64,000 nt of DNA from Pyxidicoccus xibeiensis (GCF_024198175.1 NZ_JAJVKV010000018.1:104630-168629); one strand, 5' to 3'; numbered from the stretch's first letter, positions 27,376-36,597 are shown. Notes: generated by a model from the letters alone, not told the origin. A program made the numbers and translations.

Positions 27376-28761
27376 TCAGGCGGTGAGCTTGCTGACCTCG
27401 GCCATGGGCGGGGTCAGCTCGCCGACGAGGTACTGGCCGGAGAAGCACGCGGTGCAGAACCGGTCGCGCTTGGGGTCTCCCACCGCCGCGCCCAGGCCCT
27501 CCAGCGAGATGTAGCCGAGCGAGTCCGCCGTGACGTACTTCGCAATCTCGTCGGTGGAGTGGCTGGCGGCGATGAGCTCGGTGCGGCTCGGCGTGTCGAT
27601 GCCGTAGTAGCAGGGCCACTTCGTCGGCGGCGAGGAGATGCGCAGGTGCACCTCCACCGCGCCCGCGGCCTTGATCATCTTCACGATCTTGCGGCTGGTG
27701 GTGCCACGGACGATGGAGTCGTCCACCACCACCACGCGCTTGCCCTTGAGCACCTGCCGCACCGCCGACAGCTTCAGCTTCACGCCGAAGTGACGGATGG
27801 ACTGCTGCGGCTCGATGAAGGTGCGGCCCACGTAGTGGCTGCGGATGAGGCCCACGTCGTACGGAATCCCGCTCTGCTGCGAGTAGCCGATGGCCGCCGC
27901 CACGCCGGAGTCCGGCACCGCGATGACCAGGTCCGCCTCGGCGGGCTGCTCGATGGCCAGCTGCTTGCCCAGCCGCTTGCGCACCTCGTACACGTTGTTG
28001 CCGAACAGCGTGGAGTCCGGCCGCGCGAAGTACACGTGCTCGAAGATGCACTGGGCCAGCCGCTTCGGCTCCGCGAAGGGCCTGCTGGTGCGCATGACGC
28101 CGTTCTCGATGACGAGCAGCTCGCCCGGCTCCAGCTCGCGCACGATGTCCGCCTCGATGAGGTCCAGCGCCGTCGTCTCGCTGGCGAGCACGTAGGCGCC
28201 TTCCTTCATCTTGCCCAGCACCAGCGGGCGGATGCCCATCGGGTCTCTCACCGCGACGAGCTTGTTCTCCGTGAGCACCAGGATGCTGTACGCGCCCTTC
28301 ACCTTGCGCAGCGCCTCCACGAGCTTCAGCTCGAAGGTGGCCTGCTTGGAGCGCGCCAGGAGGTGCATGACGACCTCCGTGTCCGCGTCCGACTGGAAGA
28401 TGGCGCCCTCGGCCTCGAGCTCTTCCTTCAGCTCCGCCGCGTTCACCAGGTTTCCGTTGTGCGCGATGGCGCACTGGCCGCCCGCGTACTGCACGAAGAG
28501 CGGCTGCGCGTTCTTGAGCGCGCTGCCACCGGCCGTGGAGTAGCGCACGTGCCCGATGGCCGCCTGCCCGGGCAGGCCGGCAATCACCGGGGCGTCGAAG
28601 ATGTCCGCGACGAGCCCCATCTGCCGGTGCGCACGCAGGGCGTGCCCGTCAGACGAGACGATGCCAGCGGACTCCTGGCCGCGGTGCTGGAGGGCATGCA
28701 AGCCCAGGTACGTCAGGTTGGAGGCCTCGGCGTGCCCCACGATTCCGAAGATGCCGCACAT
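27376..28761 (-). CDS. purF: Amidophosphoribosyltransferase
   Basis: It catalyses the first committed step of purine synthesis: PRPP plus glutamine gives phosphoribosylamine. The 461-aa product begins MCGIFGIVGH, where Cys2 becomes the N-terminal nucleophile, which fixes the start at 28761. Glutaminase residues continue in HRGQESAGI and GHVRYSTAG. The PRPP-binding loop is VVVVDDSIVRGTTS. The C-terminal segment has the ...DSLGYISLEGL pattern and Cys residues (RFCTACFSGQY) of the 4Fe-4S or Cys-bearing subtype. Confidence 0.96.
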   Translation of the reverse strand: MCGIFGIVGHAEASNLTYLGLHALQHRGQESAGIVSSDGHALRAHRQMGLVADIFDAPVIAGLPGQAAIGHVRYSTAGGSALKNAQPLFVQYAGGQCAIAHNGNLVNAAELKEELEAEGAIFQSDADTEVVMHLLARSKQATFELKLVEALRKVKGAYSILVLTENKLVAVRDPMGIRPLVLGKMKEGAYVLASETTALDLIEADIVRELEPGELLVIENGVMRTSRPFAEPKRLAQCIFEHVYFARPDSTLFGNNVYEVRKRLGKQLAIEQPAEADLVIAVPDSGVAAAIGYSQQSGIPYDVGLIRSHYVGRTFIEPQQSIRHFGVKLKLSAVRQVLKGKRVVVVDDSIVRGTTSRKIVKMIKAAGAVEVHLRISSPPTKWPCYYGIDTPSRTELIAASHSTDEIAKYVTADSLGYISLEGLGAAVGDPKRDRFCTACFSGQYLVGELTPPMAEVSKLTA

Positions 28762-28883
28762 GGCGCGGTGCCTTACTCCTTTCAGGCTGCGAGCGGAACA
28801 GGAACGCATGCCCCTCTGCTGGGTATTCCACCCGCCGCCAGGGTCGTCTCATGTGGGCAGTCAGTCCTCCCGATACATGACGC

Positions 28884-30218
28884 ATGGAGATACGCTGCGC
28901 CTCGCACATGGCCTTCCTGAGACGGGTTCCCTGGCGTTCCCTGATTCCCCTGATGCTGCTCACCGTGGGCGCGGCGTACTCGCTGGCGTCCTGGAACTGG
29001 TGTGGCGTCTGGGCGGAGCGCGCGCCGGTGGTGGTGTCCCAGGTGCGTGACGAGGGGCCGCTGCGCGCGGGTGCGGCGAAGGTGGCGCTCGTGCCGCCCT
29101 TCCCGGTGGTGGTGGCCGGCTACTCGCCGCCCCGGCCCGAGGCGAGCCAGGCGGACCCGCCGCTGCACGCGCGCGCGGTGGTGCTGGAGGTGGGCGGGAC
29201 GCGCGTGGGGCTGGTGTCGCTGGAGCTGCTGTCCGTCACCCAGGAGCTGGTGGCCCGGGTGCGCGCGCGCGCCGCCACGGCCGGGCTGAAGGACGTGCTC
29301 GTCGTCGCCACGCACACGCACTCGTCGCTGGGCGGGTATGACTCGCGGCTGGTGGCGCAGCTCGTGGGTACCGGCCGCTACCGGCAGGAGTCGGTGGATG
29401 CCATCGCCGCGGCCGCCGTCGAGTCCCTGGCCCAGGCGACCGCCGCGCTCACCGACGTGACGCTGGAGGTCGGCCAGGCGCGCGAGCCGGGCTTCGTCTA
29501 CAGCCGCAGCGGTGGCGCGGCGCCGGATGGCACGCTGACCCGCGCGGTGCTGCGCGGCCAGGCGGGGCCGGTGGCAGAGCTGCTCGTCTTCGCGGCGCAC
29601 CCCACGATGGTGCCTCGCCAGCGGGCGTACGTGGACCCGGACTACCCGGGCCGGCTCAGCTCGCTGCGCGAGGCGGACGGCAGCGGCGTGACGCTGTTGT
29701 TGCAGGGGACGGTGGGCAACGCGTCGGTGTCCTTCTCGAAAGGGCAGGGGCTGGAGCGCGTGTCGGCCTTCGCCCAGGCGCTGGCGGCGCTGGCCGGCAA
29801 GGCGCCCCTGGCTCCCGTGGAGGGACCGGTGAGGCTGTCGCTGGCGCGCGTGGAGGCGGCGATGCCCCGGCCGGATGCGTCCCGGCTGGTGCCGTCGCTC
29901 ACGCGCGCGGCCGGGGACAACCTGCTGTGCGGCTCCGCGCAGCGCGTGGCGGAGGTGGGCGCGCTGGCCCTCGGGCCGCTGGAGTGGGTGGCCGTGCCGG
30001 GCGAGCCCACGGTAGGGGCCGGCGCGGAGCTGCTGCGGCGCACCGGCGCCACGGGCGTGCTGGGGCTGGCGGACGGGTACGTGGGCTACGTGGAGACGGC
30101 CGAGCTGGTGAAGGACCGGCGCGGCGAGTCCATGCGGCAGTACTTCGGCCCCGCCCTGCTGGAGCGGCTGGTCGTCGCGGCGGAGCTGGCGGCGGGGACG
30201 GCGGGCTTCACGCGCTGA
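28884..30218 (+). CDS. Neutral/alkaline ceramidase-like secreted or anchored hydrolase
   Basis: A 444-aa protein of the neutral ceramidase (non-lysosomal) superfamily, which cleaves the amide bond of ceramides. The hallmark zinc-site segment VATHTHSSLGG (about residues 139-149) is present, as is the N-terminal AGAAKVALVPPFPVVVAGYSPPRP, equivalent to the family's G-x-x-x-x-D/V-x-T start. The N-terminal hydrophobic helix (SLIPLMLLTVGAAYSLASW, ~18-36) suggests an anchor or signal. It is shorter than classical enzymes (~650 aa), lacking the C-terminal Ig-like domain, so activity on ceramide is not certain. M. xanthus makes ceramide lipids. The start may instead be the ATG at 28908. Confidence 0.8.
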   Translation: MEIRCASHMAFLRRVPWRSLIPLMLLTVGAAYSLASWNWCGVWAERAPVVVSQVRDEGPLRAGAAKVALVPPFPVVVAGYSPPRPEASQADPPLHARAVVLEVGGTRVGLVSLELLSVTQELVARVRARAATAGLKDVLVVATHTHSSLGGYDSRLVAQLVGTGRYRQESVDAIAAAAVESLAQATAALTDVTLEVGQAREPGFVYSRSGGAAPDGTLTRAVLRGQAGPVAELLVFAAHPTMVPRQRAYVDPDYPGRLSSLREADGSGVTLLLQGTVGNASVSFSKGQGLERVSAFAQALAALAGKAPLAPVEGPVRLSLARVEAAMPRPDASRLVPSLTRAAGDNLLCGSAQRVAEVGALALGPLEWVAVPGEPTVGAGAELLRRTGATGVLGLADGYVGYVETAELVKDRRGESMRQYFGPALLERLVVAAELAAGTAGFTR

Positions 30219-30275
30219 ACGCTTCGTTCACGAAGCCGTGCCCGGTCGCGTCCGGACGGGTGAAGATGCCCGTCC

Positions 30276-31064
30276 ATGAGCCAGACCGACCCCCGCATCA
30301 CCCTGGAAGTGCGCGGCCACATCGCCCTCATCGGCATCAACCGTCCCGAGAAGCGCAATGCCTTCGACGTAGGCATGCTGCGCGCCTTCTCCCTGGCAAT
30401 GACGGAGGCGGACCGGAACCCCGAGGTGCGCTGCATGGTGGTGTTCGCCGTGGGCGACCACTTCTCCGCCGGCCTGGACCTGGCCAGCGTGGCGCCTGCG
30501 CTCGCCCAGGGCGAGGGGCTCGCGCCGAAGGACTCCGTCGACCCGTGGGGCACCCACGGGCTGCTGCGCACCAAGCCGCTCATCGTCGCCGTCCAGGGCC
30601 TGTGCCTCACGCTCTCCATCGAGCTGATGCTGGCCGCCGACATCTCCGTGGCCTCCGAGGACGCGCGCTTCGGGCAGATTGAAGTCAAGCGCGGCATCTT
30701 CCCCTTCGGCGGCGCCACGCTGCGCTTCCCGCAGGTGGCCGGCTGGGGCAACGCCATGCGCTGGCTGCTCACCGGCGACGAGTTCGACGCGCGCGAGGCG
30801 CACCGGCTCGGGCTGGTGCAGGAGGTCGTCCCGAAGGGGCAGCAGTTGGAGCGCGCCCTCAAGCTGGCGGAGACGGTGGCGAAGCAGGCGCCCCTGGGCG
30901 TGCAGGCCACGCTCGCCTCCGCCCGGCAGACGCTGCACGAGGGCCCCGAGGCCGCCGCGAAGGCCCTGCTGCCCCGGCTGCTGGAGCTGGTCGGCACGGA
31001 GGACGCGGCCGAGGGCGTGCAGTCCTTCATCGAGCGCCGGGAGGCCCGCTTCACCGGCCGCTGA
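30276..31064 (+). CDS. Crotonase-superfamily protein (enoyl-CoA hydratase-like)
   Basis: A 262-aa acyl-CoA-binding enzyme. The oxyanion-hole strands are HFSAGLDL (62-69) and QGLCLTLSIELMLAADI (107-123). Of the two catalytic Glu of enoyl-CoA hydratase, the first is kept (GQIEVKRG, E136), but the second position reads NAMRWLLTG, an Arg (R162) in place of Glu. The typical GAGGTQR segment is also altered (PFGGATLRF). It may therefore catalyse an isomerase, hydrolase or other crotonase reaction instead of hydration. It stands alone between the ceramidase-like gene and the lyase. Confidence 0.88.
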   Translation: MSQTDPRITLEVRGHIALIGINRPEKRNAFDVGMLRAFSLAMTEADRNPEVRCMVVFAVGDHFSAGLDLASVAPALAQGEGLAPKDSVDPWGTHGLLRTKPLIVAVQGLCLTLSIELMLAADISVASEDARFGQIEVKRGIFPFGGATLRFPQVAGWGNAMRWLLTGDEFDAREAHRLGLVQEVVPKGQQLERALKLAETVAKQAPLGVQATLASARQTLHEGPEAAAKALLPRLLELVGTEDAAEGVQSFIERREARFTGR

Positions 31065-31091
31065 GCGGAATGGAACCTCCATTCCAGCGGC
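31057..31091. terminator. Stem-loop spanning the stop codon of the crotonase gene
   Basis: GGAATGGA (31067-31074) and TCCATTCC (31078-31085) form a perfect 8-bp stem. An outer GCCGCT/AGCGGC stem (31057-31062, 31086-31091) extends it across a 4-nt bulge. It covers the stop of the crotonase gene and abuts the stop of the convergent lyase gene. Confidence 0.7.
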
Positions 31092-33065
31092 TCAGGGGGC
31101 GGGGAGGGGACACGCGGCCAGCGTCTCCAGCGTGGCCCGCTCCCCCGGGCCCGCCAGGTCCACCACGGTGAGCCGGAAGCCCCTGCCGTCCGGGATGCAC
31201 ACCGTCGCCACGTAGCCCTGCGGCGTCCGCTCCGCCACCGCCGGCAGGGCGCCGGCCTCCGCGAACGCGCCCGACGCGAGCAGCGTGGCGAACTGCGTGC
31301 GCTTCGACACCTTCCGCCAGCGCAGCGTGAAGCCCGGCACCTTCTGCTCGAACCGGGCGGAGTGCCAGCCCTCCAGCGGCACCGTGTGCCCCTTGCGGAC
31401 CGACACGAGCATGCTGCTGGCCGACAGGAGCTGGTGGACGGTGAGCAGCGTCTTCCCGGAGACGGGGTCCAGGGCCTTCGCGCGAAGCTTGTCCACCTGG
31501 AGGTCCGCCTCCGGGAAGAGGTTCCACGTCTGGTCATACGCGTGGGGCGTCTCGCTGCTCAGGTCGTCCAGGACGAGCACCAGGTCCTGCCGCAGCAGCG
31601 CCACCGCGCGCTTGTGCAGCACCCCGTCGTAGAGCGTGTGCGAGCCTGACTGGTACGCCCAGCCCCCGGCCACGCCGCCAGTGGACAGGCCGGCCTTCGC
31701 GGTGCCCTCTCGCTGGTCCCCTCCGTCCACCACCACCGTGTTGTGGGCGCGCGTGCCGCGGAAGTAGTCATAGCCCTCCGTCTCCGGCTCGTTGGTGTAG
31801 TGGCCCGAGTCCGGCAGCAGCGTGCGCCCCGCCGAGTACAGGTGCACCGCCAGCGCGTCCAGGTGGCTGTGCAGGGTGCGGTAGGGGCCCACGTCGAAGA
31901 TGACGTGCGTCTGCATCTTGAAGTTCTTCGCCGCGCCGAAGCTCGAGCGCAGCACGGCCTGCCCCGACGACGGGAAGAGCACGCGCGTCTCCAGCGGCGG
32001 CGTGCCCGCGGCGCCCGCGGAGAGGACGTAGGCGAAGCGCGGGTCGATGGCCGCCATCTGCTGGAACAGCGGCGTGTCCTGCGACCTGCGGATGTTGCGC
32101 TCCACGCTGGAGCCAATCATCGGGATGTCCCCGTCCGGCAGGACGATGTGCGTGGCGTAGCGGAGCATCTGCCGGATGCGCGGCTCGGCGTTGGCGGACA
32201 GCGCCACGCCGTGCATCTGGGCCCAGTGGTAGAGCTGCCAGAAGCCCGTCAGGAAGTAGAAGTGGTAGAAGGGCGACTGCTCCACCTCCACGCCATCCGC
32301 GTCGAGCACCTTGTCCAGCAGCAGGTCCAGCCGCGCCACCGCGGTGGCGCGCCACTCGGGCGAGGCGTCGAAGCCGGGGAAGTTCTCCGCGATGAGCAGC
32401 AGCGCCCCGGCCTGGGCGAGCCCGTGGTTGTAGTCCTCCTCGAAGTTCTCGGGGTCCCTCAGGAAGGCGCCCAGCTCCTGGATGCGCAGGCGCAGGCGGC
32501 CCGCCAGCGGCTCCTTGAGGCTCCGGTCCGAGAGCAGCTTCACGTACGTGTTCACCAGCACCATCGCCCGGAAGGCGGCGGTGTGCTTGTCCCAGGCGAA
32601 CCCGGACTGGTGTCCGCGCTGGGCGAAGCCCTCCAGCACGTGGAGCAGCTTGGCGCGGTAGCGCACGTCGCCCGTCTGCCGCCACGCCCACAGCAGGTGC
32701 CGCGTGGGCCTCAGGCCGTAGAAGGTGAAGCGCCAGTACTTCTCGTTGAAGGGGTCCTCCGTCCAGGTGAGCGACGGGGAGAGCTGGACGGGCTCGAAGC
32801 GCGGCACCGGCCAGCGGTCCTGGAGGATGAGGTCCGCGTCCGCCAGCGTGCCCTCGTCGAGGAACGCGTACACCAGCTCCCGGGCCGACGGGGCGGCGCG
32901 CGGGAGGCAGGCCTCGGGCACCTGCTCACAGTCCGGCAGGTCCAGGGGCTCCGACGCGAGGTGCGAGGGCTCCGCGAGCTCCCCGGACGGCGACCGTCCC
33001 AGGGCCAGGGGCCCCGGGGTGGAGAGCAGCAGGACGAGGACGACGAGGGGGGCGGGGGCGCGCAT
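31092..33065 (-). CDS. Secreted heparinase II/III-family polysaccharide lyase
   Basis: A 657-aa exported protein predicted to cleave acidic polysaccharides by beta-elimination. A signal peptide (MRAPAPLVVLVLLLSTPGPLALG) is followed by an alpha/alpha-toroid domain (~90-360, with NHGLAQAGALLLIAENFP carrying the conserved Asn-His). The C-terminal beta-sandwich domain starts at HSHLDALAVHLYSAGRTLLPDSGHY, the heparinase II/III signature, followed by RAHNTVVVDGGDQRE. Targets could be alginate-, heparin-like or the cell's own exopolysaccharide; the sequence does not decide. It is convergent with the crotonase gene. Confidence 0.88.
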   Translation of the reverse strand: MRAPAPLVVLVLLLSTPGPLALGRSPSGELAEPSHLASEPLDLPDCEQVPEACLPRAAPSARELVYAFLDEGTLADADLILQDRWPVPRFEPVQLSPSLTWTEDPFNEKYWRFTFYGLRPTRHLLWAWRQTGDVRYRAKLLHVLEGFAQRGHQSGFAWDKHTAAFRAMVLVNTYVKLLSDRSLKEPLAGRLRLRIQELGAFLRDPENFEEDYNHGLAQAGALLLIAENFPGFDASPEWRATAVARLDLLLDKVLDADGVEVEQSPFYHFYFLTGFWQLYHWAQMHGVALSANAEPRIRQMLRYATHIVLPDGDIPMIGSSVERNIRRSQDTPLFQQMAAIDPRFAYVLSAGAAGTPPLETRVLFPSSGQAVLRSSFGAAKNFKMQTHVIFDVGPYRTLHSHLDALAVHLYSAGRTLLPDSGHYTNEPETEGYDYFRGTRAHNTVVVDGGDQREGTAKAGLSTGGVAGGWAYQSGSHTLYDGVLHKRAVALLRQDLVLVLDDLSSETPHAYDQTWNLFPEADLQVDKLRAKALDPVSGKTLLTVHQLLSASSMLVSVRKGHTVPLEGWHSARFEQKVPGFTLRWRKVSKRTQFATLLASGAFAEAGALPAVAERTPQGYVATVCIPDGRGFRLTVVDLAGPGERATLETLAACPLPAP

Positions 33066-33158
33066 GCACCCCGCAAGCTGGCTCGCGGCGCCGACGGGGC
33101 CATTGCCTTGTCGGATGACTCCGTGTGCAGCAGGACGGTGGTGCGTTCTACCCAGGCC

Positions 33159-33467
33159 CTAGAACTTCTCGAACTTCGACTTCTCCTTGCGCTTCTTGAA
33201 CAGGAGCGCGGTGCGGCCCAGGAGCTGGGCGAGCTCGGACTGGGTGCCCTCGGCCACCTTCGCGGCGGCCTCCTGGCGCGTCTCCGGGCCCTCGTTGATC
33301 TTGATCTTGATGAGCTCGTGGTCCTTCAGGGCCTGCTCGACCGCGGCGATGACGCCTTCGGTGACGCCGGAGTTCCCGACGATGACCACCGGCTCCAGGT
33401 GGTGTCCTAGCGCGCGCAGGGCGCGGCGTTGCTTCCCGGTGAGCGGCACGTTCCTCGACTCCTTCAT
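33159..33467 (-). CDS. yhbY: YhbY family (CRM-domain) RNA-binding protein
   Basis: A 102-aa protein consisting of a single CRM domain, which associates with pre-50S ribosome particles in E. coli. Family signatures: LTGKQRRALRALGHHLEPVVIVGNSGVTEGVIAAVEQAL and HELIKIKI, and a basic C-terminal tail (LFKKRKEKSKFEKF). I took the ATG at 33467 (MKESRNVPLTGKQRR), giving the family length. It follows the GYF/DnaJ mosaic gene by 50 bp on the same strand. Confidence 0.94.
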   Translation of the reverse strand: MKESRNVPLTGKQRRALRALGHHLEPVVIVGNSGVTEGVIAAVEQALKDHELIKIKINEGPETRQEAAAKVAEGTQSELAQLLGRTALLFKKRKEKSKFEKF

Positions 33468-33516
33468 GATTCGTGGCAGGGGACCCCCGGTATCACCCGG
33501 GAGCGGGGGACGCACC

Positions 33517-36500
33517 CTACTTCTTCTGGGACGCCATGCGGATCTCCCGCTGCGCGTCGATGTGGTCTGGCTGAAGCTCCACGGTCCGCTTGAAGTGCTT
33601 CAGGGAGCCCGGGACGTCGCCACTCAGCTTGGCAATCACCCCCAGGAAGTAGTGCGCGGGGGCGCAGCGCTCGTTGCGCTTGATGGCGTTCATGATTTCG
33701 CGGAACGCCTCGGGCTGGGCGGCCTTCTTGTCCGTCGCCGTGAAGAAGCGCGCGTAGCCCCGCCACGCGTAGAACTCCGCCTCCTCCGCGTTCAGCTTGA
33801 TGGCCTCGTCCAGCATCTTCACGGCCTCGGGGAACTTGCGGGCCTTCACGAGGATGGTGGACTTCTGGAACAGCTCCTCGGCCATGAGGATGGAGTTGAT
33901 GTCCACCTCTGCCCCGGCGCCGCCACTCTTGAGCTCTTCGATGTAGGCCGCGCGGCTCTTGTCGTCCGAGAGCATCCGGTACGCATCGCCGATGTACGCG
34001 AACACCTCGGCCTTCAGCTTCTCCAACTCCGGGGGCGCGCCCTGCGGGAGCGTGTCAGGGTGGTACAGCTTGGCCAGGCGGAAGTAGGCAATCTTCACCG
34101 CGCTCGAGTTCGTCTGCTCCGTGAGCGCGAGCCGCTGGAAGTGGTTCTGCTGCTTCATCGCCATCGCGAGCTGGCGCAGCGCGGGAATCTCCTCCGCGCC
34201 CGGGGCATTCGCGGGCGTGGCGGCGGCGGCCGGGGCCGCCGGGCGGGCAGGCGGGGCCGCGCCCACGACGGGAGGCGCACCGCCGGGAGGACGCGGCGCG
34301 GTGGCGCTCGGGCCCGCGGGCCGGGGTGCCGCGGCGGCGGCTCCGGCGGGGCTCGGCCCCACGACGGGGGGCGGGCGCGGTGCCGCGCCAGGACCGGCCA
34401 TTGGCGCGGTGGCGGGGCGGGCCGGGGCACCTGGAGCGGCCGGCGACGCGGCGGCGTGGGGCGCGGCTCCCGGTGCGGCAGGGCGGGGCGTCGCGCCTGG
34501 AGCGGCGGCGTGGGGCGTGGCTCCCGGCGCGGTGGAGTGGGGCGCTGTGCCTGGAGCGGCGGGACGGGTCGCTGCTCCCGGCGCGGTGGAGTGGGGCGCG
34601 GCTCCCGGCGCGGTGGAGTGGGGCGCTGTGCCCGGCGCGGTGGAGTGGGGCGCTGTGCCCGGCGTGGCGGCGTGAGGCGCCGAGGCCGGCGCTGCCGCGG
34701 GGCGAGGTGCTCCCGCGGCAGGCGGGGGCCCGACGGTGGGGGGCGTGCCCGGACGCTGGGGCGCGGCTCCCGGTGCGCCCTGGGGGGCCGTGGGCGGGCG
34801 CTGCCCGGCGGAAGGTGGCGTGGCGGCGGGTGGGGGCGTGGCCGAGGTCGCTGGCGGCGGCGCGACTGCGACCGCCCTCGCGGGCGCGGCGAAGGACACC
34901 GCGTCCAGCTCCTTGAGCAGGAAGCAGATGCGCAGCAGGTGGTCGGCGTCCTGGGGGAAGTCGGTCAGGAGCTGCGCCACCGAGCGCACCCCGTCGATGA
35001 CGGCGAGCGCACGGACCTCATGTGGCGTGAGGCGCAGCTCGCTCGCGGCCACCAGCCCACCGGACTTCATGATGGGCAACTGGAGCACCGACGCCAGCCG
35101 GCGCTTGAGGTCCCCGGTCGGCAGCCGGCGCACTGTGTCGCTCAGCACCGCCCAGCGGTTGCCCAGCGGCATCGCCTTCTGGCCGGGCAGGTCGCGCGGC
35201 TCGAAGGTGAAGGTGCCGGACTCGGCGCGCAGGCCTCGGGACAGGATGAGGACCGCGCGCTGTGCCAGGTGCGTGAAGGCGCTGGCCGGCTGGAGCAGGC
35301 CCAGTCCGAAGAGGGCGGAGAGCAGCTCTCCTCCGAAGCGCTCGCGCGCGGCCTCGGCCTGCTGGAGCTGCTCGGACGTGAGGAGCCGGGCTCCCATCAG
35401 GGAGACGCCGAGCGCGTCATCCGGGTGCGAGGAGTCGACGAACTCGGGGTTGCCCTTGCGGAAGTGGATGAGGACGGTGCGGTCCGGGAGCGTGAGCGTG
35501 AGCAGCCCCGTCTGCTCCCCGGCGGCGATGCGGCCGTAGAGGCGGATGGTCGAGTGCTGCTCGAGCTGTCCCTGCGACGGCATCGCGAAGGGAGATGCGT
35601 CCTCTGGCACCACCGCGGGAGCGGGCGCGGCGCTCGCGGCGGGCGGTGGCTGGGCGGGACGGGCCTGCGTCGCCGGTGGCGGCGTCGGCGCAGTGGCGGG
35701 ATTCGGTGCGGCGGCGGGCCTTGCTGCCTGGGGTGCTCCAGAGGACGCTCCGGGGGGCGTGCCTGGGGCTCCAGGAATCGTGCCCGGCGTGGCGGAGGCG
35801 GCGACGCCCGGCTGTGTTCCGGGCGCGACGGGCGGACGGGTTCCCGGTCCGGCCATCGGAGCCGCTCCCGGCCCAGCGGGTGGGCGCGTCGCGGGGCCGC
35901 CCGTGGGAGCCATGCCCGGCGCCATGCCCGCTCCGGCCATCGGCGCGGCGCCGGGTCCGGCCATCGACGGTGCTCCAGGCCCCGTGGGCGGACGGGTTCC
36001 CGGGCCAGCCATCGGTGCGGTGCCAGGACCGGCCATCGGTCCGGTGCCAGGGCCCGCCATCGGCGTTGCTCCAGGTGCCGAGGGAGGCCTCGTTCCCGGA
36101 CCCGCCATGGGTGGTCCTCCTGGCGCCCCGGGAGGCCGGGTGCCCGGTCCGGCCATCGGCGCGGTGCCGGGGCCTGCCATCGGCGTTGCTCCCGCAGCCA
36201 CGGGCGGACGCGTCCCAGGTCCCGCCATCGGCGCTCCACCCGGCCCCATGGGAGGCCGCGTTCCGGGCCCCGCCATCGGTGCCGCACCCGGAGTCGGCGT
36301 CCCCTGCGCCGCATGAGGCGTCGCCTCGGGCGTGGGGCCAGGCGAGCTGACGGCGCCGGGCCCGGAGGTCAGGTCCGCCGGCGCGCCATCACCCCAGAGG
36401 GTGCGGGGGAAGACGTCGCGGACGGCTTCCGGGAAGCGCCAGGGGAAGGCGAAGTTGAGCCCGTCCTCGGACACCTGGAGCTTGCCCTTGATGGAGCCGC

Positions 36501-36597
36501 TCTCGATGAGCAGTTCGATGGTCGGCAGGGTGAGGGGCCCCCACATGGTGCCCCTGTCGTTGCGGACCCAATACTGCCGGACCTCACCCTCCGCCAT
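33517..36597 (-). CDS. Mosaic protein: GYF-like, DUF4388, DnaJ and TPR domains with Pro/Ala-rich repeats
   Basis: A 1026-aa cytoplasmic protein. Residues 8-70 resemble a GYF_2 domain (YWVRNDRGTMWGPLTLPTIELLI). Residues 97-260 are MAGPGTRPP-type repeats. Residues ~345-565 are a DUF4388/PATAN-like domain (TIRLYGRIAAGEQTGLLTLTLPDRTVLIHF, then FGGELLSALFGLGLL). Residues ~640-720 are APGTAPHST-type repeats. Residues ~818-890 are a J domain with the key HPD (LYHPDTL, 845-849), and ~905-1015 has TPR-like helices. The HPD motif suggests it recruits a DnaK-type chaperone. Such DUF4388-DnaJ-TPR combinations occur in myxobacteria with unknown roles. It overlaps no neighbour. Confidence 0.88.
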   Translation of the reverse strand: MAEGEVRQYWVRNDRGTMWGPLTLPTIELLIESGSIKGKLQVSEDGLNFAFPWRFPEAVRDVFPRTLWGDGAPADLTSGPGAVSSPGPTPEATPHAAQGTPTPGAAPMAGPGTRPPMGPGGAPMAGPGTRPPVAAGATPMAGPGTAPMAGPGTRPPGAPGGPPMAGPGTRPPSAPGATPMAGPGTGPMAGPGTAPMAGPGTRPPTGPGAPSMAGPGAAPMAGAGMAPGMAPTGGPATRPPAGPGAAPMAGPGTRPPVAPGTQPGVAASATPGTIPGAPGTPPGASSGAPQAARPAAAPNPATAPTPPPATQARPAQPPPAASAAPAPAVVPEDASPFAMPSQGQLEQHSTIRLYGRIAAGEQTGLLTLTLPDRTVLIHFRKGNPEFVDSSHPDDALGVSLMGARLLTSEQLQQAEAARERFGGELLSALFGLGLLQPASAFTHLAQRAVLILSRGLRAESGTFTFEPRDLPGQKAMPLGNRWAVLSDTVRRLPTGDLKRRLASVLQLPIMKSGGLVAASELRLTPHEVRALAVIDGVRSVAQLLTDFPQDADHLLRICFLLKELDAVSFAAPARAVAVAPPPATSATPPPAATPPSAGQRPPTAPQGAPGAAPQRPGTPPTVGPPPAAGAPRPAAAPASAPHAATPGTAPHSTAPGTAPHSTAPGAAPHSTAPGAATRPAAPGTAPHSTAPGATPHAAAPGATPRPAAPGAAPHAAASPAAPGAPARPATAPMAGPGAAPRPPPVVGPSPAGAAAAAPRPAGPSATAPRPPGGAPPVVGAAPPARPAAPAAAATPANAPGAEEIPALRQLAMAMKQQNHFQRLALTEQTNSSAVKIAYFRLAKLYHPDTLPQGAPPELEKLKAEVFAYIGDAYRMLSDDKSRAAYIEELKSGGAGAEVDINSILMAEELFQKSTILVKARKFPEAVKMLDEAIKLNAEEAEFYAWRGYARFFTATDKKAAQPEAFREIMNAIKRNERCAPAHYFLGVIAKLSGDVPGSLKHFKRTVELQPDHIDAQREIRMASQKK
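34447..34671. repeat. Degenerate GC-rich tandem repeat (APGTAPHST coding)
   Basis: Inside the mosaic gene, units of 24-30 bp such as GGCGCGGTGGAGTGGGGCGC recur, encoding TAPGTAPHS or APGAAPH variants. Some neighbouring copies are near identical, suggesting recent slippage or unequal exchange. Confidence 0.8.
35830..36279. repeat. Degenerate tandem repeat (MAGPGTRPP coding)
   Basis: Some 12-14 copies of PMAGPGTRPP / PMAGPGTAP / PMAGPGTGP units occur in ~450 bp of the mosaic gene (residues 107-256). They differ mainly in the 3-7 residues between MAGPG cores. They give an extended, Met-punctuated disordered arm. Confidence 0.85.
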
